This document shows positions 8,160 through 15,827 of a DNA stretch of 32,384 bases, in pieces. The position numbers and the translations under genes are program-made. Positions within the stretch are counted from its first letter, which is position 1. Each line of letters opens with the position of its first letter. The notes under the pieces are model-generated. The model was not told the DNA's origin and searched no databases. It was given only the letters and a program-made list of their open reading frames with translations. Location of the stretch: IMG/VR virus record IMGVR_UViG_3300033998_000063, positions 1 to 32,384 of that record. One strand, written 5' to 3'. Origin of the DNA: a virus.

Positions 8160-10675
8160 TATGTCAGCCTCCTTATGTTTCTTTGCATTATATTAACAAT
8201 AACCCTCTCGCCTTCCGCCGTGCCAAGATAGTTACCAACGATAGAAGGATCAAGCACGTTAACTATCTTAACGCTCGTTGAGGATGGCGTATCAGCTCCC
8301 CTAGGTAATACCGTTTCTCCTTTTTGTAGTATGGCAGGGAACTCGTCAGGAGCAAGTCCATTGTGGAGGCGAGGTGCCCCAATGAACATCCCTGCAGGCA
8401 CAGTCATTGGCGTTCCAGCTAAACCTACTACACCTCCGCTGTGCATTTTGAATGCAGGCAAGCCAAATGCCGATCCCATGAAGCCCATTAATGAATTGAC
8501 AAGCGGCTTTATTACGTACATGCGCAATATTATCCTAGCAAGGTCTTCAAGTAGTCCAGCTAGAACGCTTCGCAAGTTTTCTCCTTCAATGATTGCATCT
8601 TCAAAGGCACTCTGAAAAGTCATGCCAAGATCCCTAACAAGATCGATTGCTGTTTTTGAAGTTTCGGCAGTTGTTTTCAATACTGAATCTAACTGATTAA
8701 CCGCAAGCGGCAAATCCTGAAATTGTGCTTTAAGTCTCGCAACTGCTTCATTAAATTCTTCTGTAGTTATCTTGCCAGCACGCAATTGTTCTGTTAATGC
8801 GTCAATATTAGTATTAACGATATCCAGCGCAACACGCTGAATCTCTTGAAATGTCCTCTTCCATTCTTCGCTACCTTGAGTAACACGCTCCAGCTCACCG
8901 CTTAACATGTCAAAATAGCTTTGAGCATCGATTAATCCTTGATTGTATTCCCAATTGACATCTCGCCAAAATCGTCTGACACCTTCTGCGGCTGCTTCTT
9001 GTGCTTCAAGCTGCATCTGTTTAACCTTTTCGATGCGCTCTATTTCAGCTGCTGTTGTAATGCCAATCTGACGTATACGCTCACGTTCAGCTTTAGCGGC
9101 TTCATCAGCACGCTTCTTGCTTTCCGTGTCAAGTAGCTTGCTTAAATCGATGGGTGCGCCTATTTGCGGTGCTGGTATAGTAGGTGTTCCTTTAGGTGCT
9201 GTAATTTTAGGCGTAACTTCAACTTCAACTTTTCGTTCTTTAGCTATTAGTTCATCAATTATTCTGTCAAGTTCCTTGTATTCTTCAACGGTAATTGGAT
9301 ATTTACCATGTCGCTCGGCGAATATCTCGCCAGCTCGTTGCATGTATTTTGACCGATCAAGCACTTCGGCTGGAGTTCTCCCAGTGATTTGTTTTTGTAT
9401 TTTGTCGAAATCTTTTAAAGCGTATACAAGAGCTCCTACAGAGGCTGCCGCCAATACCCAAGGGGATCCAGGAAGCACAAACGACGCTAGTACAACGCTG
9501 GCTAAATTTCTAACTGCGTTGATAGTTGCGCTTATTGCGATAAGTAGCGGCCCCCCAACCGCCAACACCCCAGCAAACTCAACAATTTTCTTGATTGAAG
9601 AATCGCTCATATTAGCAATTGACGTCGCTAGCCGTTCGGTAGCCTGTTGGAGCCGGGGTATCGTTCTTTCCGCTATGTTGAGGATCTCTCGGCCAATTGG
9701 CTCAAGAGCCAGCATGAGCGAATTTTTAGTCCTAGACCATGCCTCGGCAAACGTATCGGTGCTCTTTGTGGTTTGCTGTATTACGCCGTCCGCTTCACGT
9801 AGTGAATTTATAAGGTTTTCGACAGAAAAGCGCCCTTCCCTGATAGCTACTGCCATTTCAGCGCCAGAACGCCCAAATACCTTAACAGCTATATTAGCCG
9901 CCTCTGTATTTGTTTTTGCATTTTGTATCTCACGTATAAGCTGTATGAAAGCTTGATTAACATCAGCGACGCCCGAACGTGCCATGCGGTTTAATCCCAT
10001 CGTCATTGCGCTCATAATCCGCTCGACGTTAACACCTTCACGCTCAAATTGTGCGAGCAATGCAATAGACGAATCAAGGTCAAAGCCCATAGCTTTAAGC
10101 GATGCACCATAGCGATATAATTGACTTGAAAGACTGCTCATCCCAACGCCAGTAGTCTGCGATGCTTTGAAGATTTTATCGAGAAATTCACTCATATTTT
10201 CAGCTTCGACGCCCCAGCTTTGCATTGCTTTTGCGCTTTCTGTTACAACGGAATTAACATCTTCTCCCATCATGCGGGATGCATCGAGCGCTTGTTTTGA
10301 TACATCACGTAGAGCTTTGCCAGTCAAACCAAGTCTTGTATTGTAATCAGCTAAAACCCTAGCTGAATCTTCAAAGCTTTGAGTCACCGAAACCGCTAAT
10401 TTGCGCCATTCTCGTTCTAACTCTCTGAGTGCTTCCCCCTGTGCTCCCGTGCCTCTTGCAATTGTACGTACTGCTTTGTCTGTATCAAGCGCTGCTTTAG
10501 TAGCAACACCACCAATTGCGGCAAGGGGGACAGTGAAAGCCTTGCTCATAGCCATGCCGTAGTTGCGGACATTGCGGCTTAAGCTTTTGAGCTGGTAGTC
10601 GATGCGCTTCCATCCTCGCTCAAGTTCCGAGATATCGGCGCCGAAAACGTATGTAATTCTTCGACTTTTTGCCAT
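8159..10675 (-). CDS. Tail tape measure protein
   Basis: The protein has 838 residues from the ATG at 10675, which overlaps the chaperone TGA (TGATG) and has GGGGA before it; a GTG three bases earlier is less likely. The N-terminal 300 residues form the TP901-type tape measure core (ADISELERGWKRI, MMGEDVNSVVTESAKAMQSW, KVFGRSGAEM). A hydrophobic stretch at about 360-425 may insert into the host membrane. A coiled-coil, charged middle (about 520-660) follows. The C-terminus has FQSAFEDAIIEG, LARIILRMYVIKPLVNSLMG and ILQKGETVLPR, as in lambda-like tape measures. It sets tail length; at about 0.15 nm per residue the tail would be near 125 nm. Confidence 0.92.
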   Translation of the reverse strand: MAKSRRITYVFGADISELERGWKRIDYQLKSLSRNVRNYGMAMSKAFTVPLAAIGGVATKAALDTDKAVRTIARGTGAQGEALRELEREWRKLAVSVTQSFEDSARVLADYNTRLGLTGKALRDVSKQALDASRMMGEDVNSVVTESAKAMQSWGVEAENMSEFLDKIFKASQTTGVGMSSLSSQLYRYGASLKAMGFDLDSSIALLAQFEREGVNVERIMSAMTMGLNRMARSGVADVNQAFIQLIREIQNAKTNTEAANIAVKVFGRSGAEMAVAIREGRFSVENLINSLREADGVIQQTTKSTDTFAEAWSRTKNSLMLALEPIGREILNIAERTIPRLQQATERLATSIANMSDSSIKKIVEFAGVLAVGGPLLIAISATINAVRNLASVVLASFVLPGSPWVLAAASVGALVYALKDFDKIQKQITGRTPAEVLDRSKYMQRAGEIFAERHGKYPITVEEYKELDRIIDELIAKERKVEVEVTPKITAPKGTPTIPAPQIGAPIDLSKLLDTESKKRADEAAKAERERIRQIGITTAAEIERIEKVKQMQLEAQEAAAEGVRRFWRDVNWEYNQGLIDAQSYFDMLSGELERVTQGSEEWKRTFQEIQRVALDIVNTNIDALTEQLRAGKITTEEFNEAVARLKAQFQDLPLAVNQLDSVLKTTAETSKTAIDLVRDLGMTFQSAFEDAIIEGENLRSVLAGLLEDLARIILRMYVIKPLVNSLMGFMGSAFGLPAFKMHSGGVVGLAGTPMTVPAGMFIGAPRLHNGLAPDEFPAILQKGETVLPRGADTPSSTSVKIVNVLDPSIVGNYLGTAEGERVIVNIMQRNIRRLT

Positions 10676-11315
10676 CACTTGTCCCCTTTCTTTTTGCTGG
10701 CTACCTTTCGCTTGAGGTACTCTCTATGTTCCTTTATCGACATTACCCGTCCATCTACCCACTTGCCTATCAAGTCTTCGATGTGTACGGGATATTTTAG
10801 GTTGCCCGATCCGTTTAGAAGCCAAACTGCTAATTGTGCTATCTTTTGCGTATCTATATAGTTTGTATACATCCAAGCACGGCAAAGATCCTCATATTCT
10901 CCAAGTGTGAGCTGCCATAAGTCGTTGTGTGTCCGTCGCAAAGGGCCGAGAAGCATTAAAACTGCGTGGTTTAAGTATTCTTCCCAGTCCTTTTTTGTGA
11001 GTTTTTTTCTTCATCTACCTCTTCGAGCTCAACTTTAAACTGTCGCTGAAACGATGCGACTAACGCATTCACGGCATCGGTTATAGCTTGGCTATATATC
11101 CCGTCGTCTACTTCGAGCCAGTCGCCGACCATATCGGGCGTCAATTTCGGGTTTTCCCATAGCAAACCGCAACATATAAGCTTGACACCTAAGTCAAAGT
11201 CAGTTGGATCGAAGCCGTTTAGTATTTCGGACGGCGTTTTACCGGTCATGTTTATCAAATGTCTTATTGAATTGACGGTGTATTTAAACTCTCTATTCTT
11301 CCCGCCCAACTTCAA
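10675..11315 (-). CDS. Tail assembly chaperone GT, product of -1 ribosomal frameshift
   Basis: Reading starts at the TTG at 11315 and shifts by -1 at the slippery site 11007-11001. The second frame is open from 11001 to the TGA at 10677-10675. The fusion would have about 213 residues: 105 from the first frame, then 108 beginning LTKKDWEEYLNHAVLMLLG. The T part (LWQLTLGEYEDLCRAWM, TNYIDTQKIAQLAVWL) alone would start at a late ATG (10956) with no good ribosome binding site. Like lambda gpG/gpGT, the two products would coat the tape measure protein and recruit tube subunits. Order (tube protein, G, T, tape measure) is the canonical one. Confidence 0.85.
10971..11315 (-). CDS. Tail assembly chaperone G (unshifted product)
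   Basis: The protein has 114 residues. The start is TTG at 11315 with CGAGGTGAT before it. The helical sequence (TVNSIRHLINMTGKTPSEIL, GFDPTDFDLGVKLICCGLLW) fits small tail assembly chaperones encoded between tube and tape measure genes. The C-terminal acidic stretch (ELEEVDEEKN) runs into the frameshift site and ends a few codons later at TAA. Most ribosomes are expected to stop here and make the short form in excess over GT. Confidence 0.8.
   Translation of the reverse strand: MKLGGKNREFKYTVNSIRHLINMTGKTPSEILNGFDPTDFDLGVKLICCGLLWENPKLTPDMVGDWLEVDDGIYSQAITDAVNALVASFQRQFKVELEEVDEEKNSQKRTGKNT
11001..11007 (-). promoter_or_regulatory. Programmed -1 frameshift slippery heptamer A AAA AAC
   Basis: On the minus strand a run of seven A then C reads GAA AAA AAC in the G frame, so the heptamer A-AAA-AAC is exactly in the X-XXY-YYZ phase. 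The -1 frame remains open into the T coding sequence. A second run of six A lies a few codons downstream but is not in canonical form. Confidence 0.85.
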
Positions 11316-11329
11316 GTTATATCACCTCG

Positions 11330-11749
11330 TTAAGGAGTAGTTACGGTCTCTACGGTCAATTCCCCATTACCCTGGAACGTGATAGACAGGCCGACGGCGT
11401 CTTCGGTCGCCACGCTCGTTGTAACGTTCGTTATAACCGCATTACCGCTCTTTTTTGGCTTCCCTACTTCGTCACCAAGGTCAAGAAAAGTCAAATGCAC
11501 GTCAAGTCCTGCGTTTACTCGAGTTTCAAGTTCAGCTTGTGCCGGATCTGTAGGATCATACCAACACTGCAATGTACCCGACCAACCTCGCTGCCCCCGC
11601 AAAAATTTCTTCCAGTCGGTGCTTATTGTAGAAACATCAATTGTTCCAGCATCGATACTTAATTCGTATGACCTTACCTCTCCAAATTGAGTTGGGGTGC
11701 CGTTAACGTCTATTTGTAGTATTGCCTTTTTACCCTCAAAAGCTGCCAT
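11330..11749 (-). CDS. Major tail tube protein
   Basis: The protein has 139 residues. The ATG at 11749 follows AGGAGATGAAGTAA. The sequence (FEGKKAILQIDVNGTPTQFG, EVRSYELSIDAGTIDVST, RGWSGTLQCWYDPTDPAQ) is the pattern of small tail tube subunits of the TP901/lambda-V type, a beta-sandwich that polymerises into the tail tube. Length is typical of the short form without an added Ig domain. Position between the tail completion protein and the chaperones is the usual one. Confidence 0.85.
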   Translation of the reverse strand: MAAFEGKKAILQIDVNGTPTQFGEVRSYELSIDAGTIDVSTISTDWKKFLRGQRGWSGTLQCWYDPTDPAQAELETRVNAGLDVHLTFLDLGDEVGKPKKSGNAVITNVTTSVATEDAVGLSITFQGNGELTVETVTTP

Positions 11750-11754
11750 TTACT

Positions 11755-12111
11755 TCATCTCCTTTCATATCCTCTAATTGTTAAAACTCCGTGAAACCAG
11801 CCCGACGGGTCACGCATGACCATTAATTCTTCAAAAAACCAGCTATCGTCGAGTGCTTTCACTACCAAGTCCGCAATTTCTAATACTTCTTTTTTGCCCT
11901 TGTAGCTACTCCAAATATGCACATCGACGGCCCATCGTCGCTCTGAAGCGTTCAAAAGTCGTCCTTCGAGGCTTTGCAACGTATCGATGACTATGTATGG
12001 TGACGGCTGGTCCTCTGGCGGGACGTCGAAAACACCTGTTACCTTACCCATGACGCCTGCGTTCGTAGACAAAGCGGTGTAAATATCCTGAATTATCGCC
12101 ACGTGGCTCAT
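11755..12111 (-). CDS. Tail completion / terminator protein, DUF3168 type
   Basis: The protein has 118 residues. An N-terminal helix (IQDIYTALSTNAGVMGKVTG) and strands (PYIVIDTLQSLEGRLLNASE, RRWAVDVHIWSSYKGKKEVL) match the DUF3168 pattern of phage tail terminators (lambda gpU / SPP1 gp17 class), which cap the finished tail and dock it to the head. It overlaps the gp10-like gene by one base and precedes the tube gene, as in HK97-like phages. Confidence 0.8.
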   Translation of the reverse strand: MSHVAIIQDIYTALSTNAGVMGKVTGVFDVPPEDQPSPYIVIDTLQSLEGRLLNASERRWAVDVHIWSSYKGKKEVLEIADLVVKALDDSWFFEELMVMRDPSGWFHGVLTIRGYERR

Positions 12112-12503
12112 TATTTCTCAACCTCTTTACTGATCAAGCGATACATTTCATCGCCCAACCGATCGGCTATTTCTTCTTCGTGGGCACGTGCAGCTGGATA
12201 GAAAAACGGTCTCGCTGGCATGTTTTTGGTACCAAATTCAATGAAATATGCGTAATATGTATCTACACCTCGTCGCTTCCCGCCCGCTGACATAGTAGCC
12301 GTTAGGTTCTTCTTTGAAACCGAGCGAGTAATGCCATCTCTTAGTGCGCCCGTGTCGACTGGCGCTCTACTCTTGGCATCCTCCACGGCTTCTTGGACTT
12401 CTTCACGTAAAACTTGGACAATTTTGTCCTTCGCTTGAGCGTTTACCCGCCTCAAAGCGTCTATATTTTCTTCGACACCCTTAACGCTCACTGAAAGTGG
12501 CAT
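12111..12503 (-). CDS. HK97 gp10-like head-tail joining protein
   Basis: The protein has 130 residues. The signature region is AKSRAPVDTGALRDGITRSV, then YYAYFIEFGTKNMPARPFFY, which is diagnostic for the HK97 gp10 family. Members sit between head-tail connector and tail completion genes and act in neck or tail assembly. The N-terminus is a long helix (VEENIDALRRVNAQAKDKIV). One base separates it from the stopper gene upstream. Confidence 0.88.
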   Translation of the reverse strand: MPLSVSVKGVEENIDALRRVNAQAKDKIVQVLREEVQEAVEDAKSRAPVDTGALRDGITRSVSKKNLTATMSAGGKRRGVDTYYAYFIEFGTKNMPARPFFYPAARAHEEEIADRLGDEMYRLISKEVEK

Positions 12504-12504
12504 A

Positions 12505-12825
12505 TTATTTCACCTCTGGTACGCAGTCGAGGTACATCCATCGTCTTCTTGCGTCGTGTCTCACCGCTTGAACTACCAACCTTTGACTTAAAAATTCCAC
12601 GATATCGCCCATTTTGGGGCCCAAAGAGTAGCGAATTAACACCTCATGCGACCTAATTTCCGTGTCTTTTTGCGCTATGACGCCACTCTTCGAACGTGGA
12701 GCTTCAACTCGAGCGAAAGCCGTCATGATCAAGGTTTCCTGCTCTTCCCAGCCACCCATGCCATCTTCGGTTCGCTCTTTTCGATATATTTTTATCTTAT
12801 CTCTGAGCTCCCCGATGCTCGTCAT
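12505..12825 (-). CDS. Head-tail stopper (SPP1 gp16 / adaptor family)
   Basis: The protein has 106 residues with the family pattern 'IGELRDKIKIYRKERTEDGM ... GGWEEQE', then VEAPRSKSGVIAQKDTEIRS and a closing beta-region (LSQRLVVQAVRHDARRRWMY). These small beta-barrels plug the connector below the gp6-like adaptor until the tail is attached. The gene overlaps its upstream neighbour by four bases. Confidence 0.85.
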   Translation of the reverse strand: MTSIGELRDKIKIYRKERTEDGMGGWEEQETLIMTAFARVEAPRSKSGVIAQKDTEIRSHEVLIRYSLGPKMGDIVEFLSQRLVVQAVRHDARRRWMYLDCVPEVK

Positions 12826-13367
12826 ATCGGAATTATCCTTTCTTGTAGAAGCAAAAGTTCTGCTGTGTATGGGATATCATTGGTGGGTTTGTCGGATATT
12901 ATCTCTCTATTCTCGTACCAGTGACCGATGAGGAGTAACATGGCTTGTTTAACTCGATGAGGAAGCGAGGCTGGGTCGTCTCCATATCCAGCTTTGTATG
13001 TTATCTTCATGTAACGAACGTCTCCGTCTGGAGGTGGCTTGTAAATATGGAGTCGACCAAGCGGATCTAACATGTATTCGTCTTGAGCAAGCGTATATTC
13101 CCCATCATCAGTTGCATATTTTACGCTCGTGATCTCCTGAATGGGCGGTCGTGGAAGTTGGACGGGGGATTGAGGCCATGCGTCGATAAAGTAGTCGATG
13201 GATCTCGTGATCCATGACCGCCCCTGGAACGTCTCACCCCACTCACGAGCGACTGGAATAAGGCTTTGTATGTAGTCGTCCTCATCATCGCTCGTCACTC
13301 TCAAGTGGGCTTTAGCTTCTTCAAGCGTGATCGGCTCCACACTGGGCGTCCCTATCTCCAAAAGCAT
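12822..13367 (-). CDS. Head-tail connector, gp6-like adaptor
   Basis: The ATG at 13367 is preferred (AAGGGGG seven bases before it) over a TTG at 13373, giving 181 residues. EPITLEEAKAHLRVTSDDED followed by DYIQSLIPVAREW is the helical start of HK97 gp6-like adaptors. The C-terminal helix (VKQAMLLLIGHWYENREII) is also typical. This protein forms the ring below the portal. It precedes the stopper gene as expected. Confidence 0.88.
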   Translation of the reverse strand: MLLEIGTPSVEPITLEEAKAHLRVTSDDEDDYIQSLIPVAREWGETFQGRSWITRSIDYFIDAWPQSPVQLPRPPIQEITSVKYATDDGEYTLAQDEYMLDPLGRLHIYKPPPDGDVRYMKITYKAGYGDDPASLPHRVKQAMLLLIGHWYENREIISDKPTNDIPYTAELLLLQERIIPI

Positions 13368-13383
13368 GACCAATCCCCCTTTC

Positions 13384-13620
13384 TCATCGTTTTTTGCCTC
13401 GTTTCGCCGGTCGAGGCATTATTTCTGTCTCTTCCGGCTCCATTGAAGTCGCTTCGATCTTTGTCGGCTCCTCTAGTTTTTCCGGCTCAAGGATCACGGC
13501 GGCTTGGCACGCTGCCAATATCTTGGCTTCTCGTTCGGTAACATCGTATATCTTACCGCTTAGCTTCACGCCTGACGGCCCCGCCGCCGTCTTGAGCATT
13601 TTTATCTTCATCGCTATCAC
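13384..13620 (-). CDS. Small head-region protein of unknown function (78 aa)
   Basis: The frame opens at a GTG that shares one base with the capsid stop (TAGTG); in-frame ATGs at 13611 and 13599 are alternatives, none with a clear ribosome binding site. The N-terminal half (KMLKTAAGPSGVKLSGKIYD, VTEREAKILAACQAAVIL) looks like a small compact domain. The C-terminus is charged (EPEKLEEPTKIEATSMEPEE, then a basic PRPAKRGKKR tail). Similar small proteins with a 'MLKTxAGPSG' start lie between capsid and connector genes in many phages. The role is not known. Confidence 0.6.
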   Translation of the reverse strand: MIAMKIKMLKTAAGPSGVKLSGKIYDVTEREAKILAACQAAVILEPEKLEEPTKIEATSMEPEETEIMPRPAKRGKKR

Positions 13621-14819
13621 TATGCAGCTATCTTAATACGTGCAAACGCCGACTCAAGCACTGGTGCTCCGTCTACCCACATGCGCCCAATGAAGCCAAC
13701 CTGGCTCGTTTGTGCAAAGAGCTCATTCAAACGTTGCAACTCCATACCCATTAGTTCGGCGATCCAGTAGTATCTAAAGTTGCCAATTATACCAACGTAG
13801 CTATTTACGGCAACAGTATTTGGCGCATATTCTGACTCATTCACGGGCAAATTCAGCAACGTATCGGGCTGACCAAGTGATATGCCGGGCCTCCACAGGT
13901 ATTGGTCGTCATTATCTTTTAGTTTGGCTATAAGCTTCACAACGTCCCTATGGAAGATCCACTGGGCGCCATTGCGATACTGCGCTTTCAATGCATATTT
14001 TGCATCGATCAAGCTGTCGGCGGTAATCCCGCCACCTGTGGACGAAACATCTCTTGCGGCGCTTATACCATCTGTGCTTACCGTGAACAAGCCCAACGGT
14101 TCGCCCGTACCCGAGCCAAGCAAAAACGCCTTTTCTTCCGTTATCGCAAACTTATACGCCAATCGCTGAGATACTAAGCTTTCTACGGGTATTGCTGAGG
14201 TACGCAAGAGCTTCATGCTAACCTTGACAAGCTTTGACAACTGGTTTGGCTTAAGCTCTCTTTTCCCGAAAGTCATTGTGCCTTCGGTGATGCTTTGTAC
14301 TTCAGCGGTCCAGTCTGCGTCATCAAGGTCTGTATCAAGCGTCGATGCGCCAAGCGAGTCCGAAGTATTTACTGGGATAACGGTGGCTAGTCGCCGTATA
14401 AACACCGCATCGTCTATTTCTTTTATCAGTTCAGCAACAAACTGCTGCGGTGGCAAAAGGTTTCCGCCTTGGGTGGCTGGGTCTACCTGCAGTGCCCTCA
14501 ATTCTGGCGATACAACACCCGTCTTAATGAAGGCACGGAACTCGGGCATTAAGTCTTTGCCACGGTCTTCTTTTTGCTCGGTTGGGATAGCTCGAACTGG
14601 CTCGTTAATGGGCATCGACATTTGAGCCTCAAAACGTTGTTTTTCTTCAAGACGCTTGGCCCTTTTTGCGAGCTCATCCATCTCGTCCATCATTTTGTCA
14701 TATTGAGACTGCTCCTCGGCATTAAAGTCACGCCCCTCAGCCTCGACACGATCAATTAGTTCCTTTGCCTTTTCCCATATATTCGCTCTTTTTTCGAGCA
14801 ATTCTTTTACTTCTGCCAT
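13620..14819 (-). CDS. Major capsid protein, HK97 fold
   Basis: The ATG at 14819 overlaps the protease TGA (TGATG) and lies seven bases after GGGAGG; an ATG one codon earlier is possible. The protein has 399 residues. The first 70 form a charged coiled coil (the delta domain, which acts as scaffold and is normally cut off). After a linker, LRALQVDPATQGGNLLPPQQ followed by FVAELIKEIDDAVFIRRLAT begins the shell domain, with LVKVSMKLLRTSAIPVESLV and EEKAFLLGSGTGEPLGLFT as family marks. The exact cleavage site is not evident. Confidence 0.92.
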   Translation of the reverse strand: MAEVKELLEKRANIWEKAKELIDRVEAEGRDFNAEEQSQYDKMMDEMDELAKRAKRLEEKQRFEAQMSMPINEPVRAIPTEQKEDRGKDLMPEFRAFIKTGVVSPELRALQVDPATQGGNLLPPQQFVAELIKEIDDAVFIRRLATVIPVNTSDSLGASTLDTDLDDADWTAEVQSITEGTMTFGKRELKPNQLSKLVKVSMKLLRTSAIPVESLVSQRLAYKFAITEEKAFLLGSGTGEPLGLFTVSTDGISAARDVSSTGGGITADSLIDAKYALKAQYRNGAQWIFHRDVVKLIAKLKDNDDQYLWRPGISLGQPDTLLNLPVNESEYAPNTVAVNSYVGIIGNFRYYWIAELMGMELQRLNELFAQTSQVGFIGRMWVDGAPVLESAFARIKIAA

Positions 14820-15787
14820 CATATTGCCTCCCTTTTTAATAGTAGTTCCGCCTTTCGGCGAAGCATTTTAAACCTTGCTTGTCTTAGTGAGTCCTCTTCC
14901 CATGGTGGCGTCCTGTCGAATTGCCGATAATGTCTGCTAAGGTGTGTGCGTACTTTGTCGATATCGGCGTTTGGTAGGTTGGCTTGAGGCAACCTTGCCG
15001 CCGCATTCGACACCGCTCGCCATACGACAGCCCCATCGCTTGGCCTATGGTGTGGGAATTTCAAGTCGCCGTATGCTTCAGGCGGCATAGATGCGGCCCA
15101 TGCAAAATGTCTGGCAATTCGCCTTTTCTCCGCATCGCTTAAGTCTTCCCACTGCTCATCCGTGAAGTCCTCTAAGTTGGGGGCTTCCCATGGTTCGGCT
15201 TCTGGTGCGAGCTTACTTGACACGTCACCAGGGTCTACCCCACGTTCCTCGAGCTTCCGAAAATGCTCTTCGAATACTTCTTTTGCGCTTCTTACACCAA
15301 CGGAAGTTGAAGGATACGCCGGGTAAGTCACGGGGGACACATCGTATAGCCTCGCGACCTTAATGATACGCCTTAGTGGCATATCTCTTGAGTCGTCCCA
15401 CTCCTCTTTGCCACCTTCCATCGAGAAGGAAAACGAGGACTGGTCGACTTCACCTCGCCGGATGAGCTCCACTAAGTCTCGCCCTGCTGTGGTCTTCATG
15501 TTCGGCGTGAACTCGTAGCGGAGGCCATAGTCGTCCTCCCATACTCGTAGGGTGTTATTCTTCGTTCGAGCTACGATCTGGCTTGGGTCATGGTTGAATA
15601 ATGCACGGATATCAGTTGCCTGAAGAGCATCACGAAATGCTCCAGGAAGTATTATCTCCTTGAAACCGTAGAGCTCCTCTGACAACTCATTGAACCTCGC
15701 AGCGTAGCCAGAGATAATTGGCGTGGCGTCGTCTTCTCGTAGCTCTAGTGCGGTGTTAATATATCTACGTTCGAGGTTTTTAGCCAT
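14819..15787 (-). CDS. Prohead protease with C-terminal extension
   Basis: The ATG at 15787 is preferred (AAGGAG nine bases before it) over ATGs at 15796 and 15793, giving 322 residues. In numbering from the 15796 start, residues 15-170 are an HK97-type (S78) serine protease: GYAARFN, PGAFRDAL, the His in LFNHDPSQIVAR (H69), the Ser in DQSSFSFSME (S120/S121) and YDVSPVTYPAYPSTSVGVRS. It should cut the capsid delta domain. Residues about 200-300 are an added domain (FTDEQWEDLSDAEKRRIARH, MPPEAYGDLKFPHHRPSDG, then a 'HLSRHYRQFDRTPPW' end), known as an accessory domain in some phage head proteins, of unclear role. Confidence 0.9.
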   Translation of the reverse strand: MAKNLERRYINTALELREDDATPIISGYAARFNELSEELYGFKEIILPGAFRDALQATDIRALFNHDPSQIVARTKNNTLRVWEDDYGLRYEFTPNMKTTAGRDLVELIRRGEVDQSSFSFSMEGGKEEWDDSRDMPLRRIIKVARLYDVSPVTYPAYPSTSVGVRSAKEVFEEHFRKLEERGVDPGDVSSKLAPEAEPWEAPNLEDFTDEQWEDLSDAEKRRIARHFAWAASMPPEAYGDLKFPHHRPSDGAVVWRAVSNAAARLPQANLPNADIDKVRTHLSRHYRQFDRTPPWEEDSLRQARFKMLRRKAELLLKREAI

Positions 15788-15807
15788 TTGCATCATCTCC
15801 TTTCTGT

Positions 15808-15816
15808 ATTATATCA
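15808..15816 (-). promoter_or_regulatory. Possible internal promoter (extended -10) before protease-capsid genes
   Basis: On the minus strand TGATATAAT is a perfect extended -10 element. TTGCAT 16 bases upstream is a poor -35. It overlaps the end of a 12-bp palindrome ATACAATTGTAT (15816-15827). The start of transcription would fall just before the protease ribosome binding site, leaving a very short leader. It could boost capsid production, but may be chance in an AT-rich gap. Confidence 0.35.
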
Positions 15817-15827
15817 TACAATTGTAT

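Noticed and set aside
9117-9956. Plus-strand open frame of 279 residues opposite the tape measure gene
   Set aside because: It is a shadow of the tape measure coding strand, with Ser/Ala-rich low-quality sequence and no ribosome binding site.
10675-10956. Independent 93-residue gene after the tail chaperone
   Set aside because: The late ATG has no ribosome binding site and the frame is open back to the slip site, so it is better read as the T part of a frameshift product.
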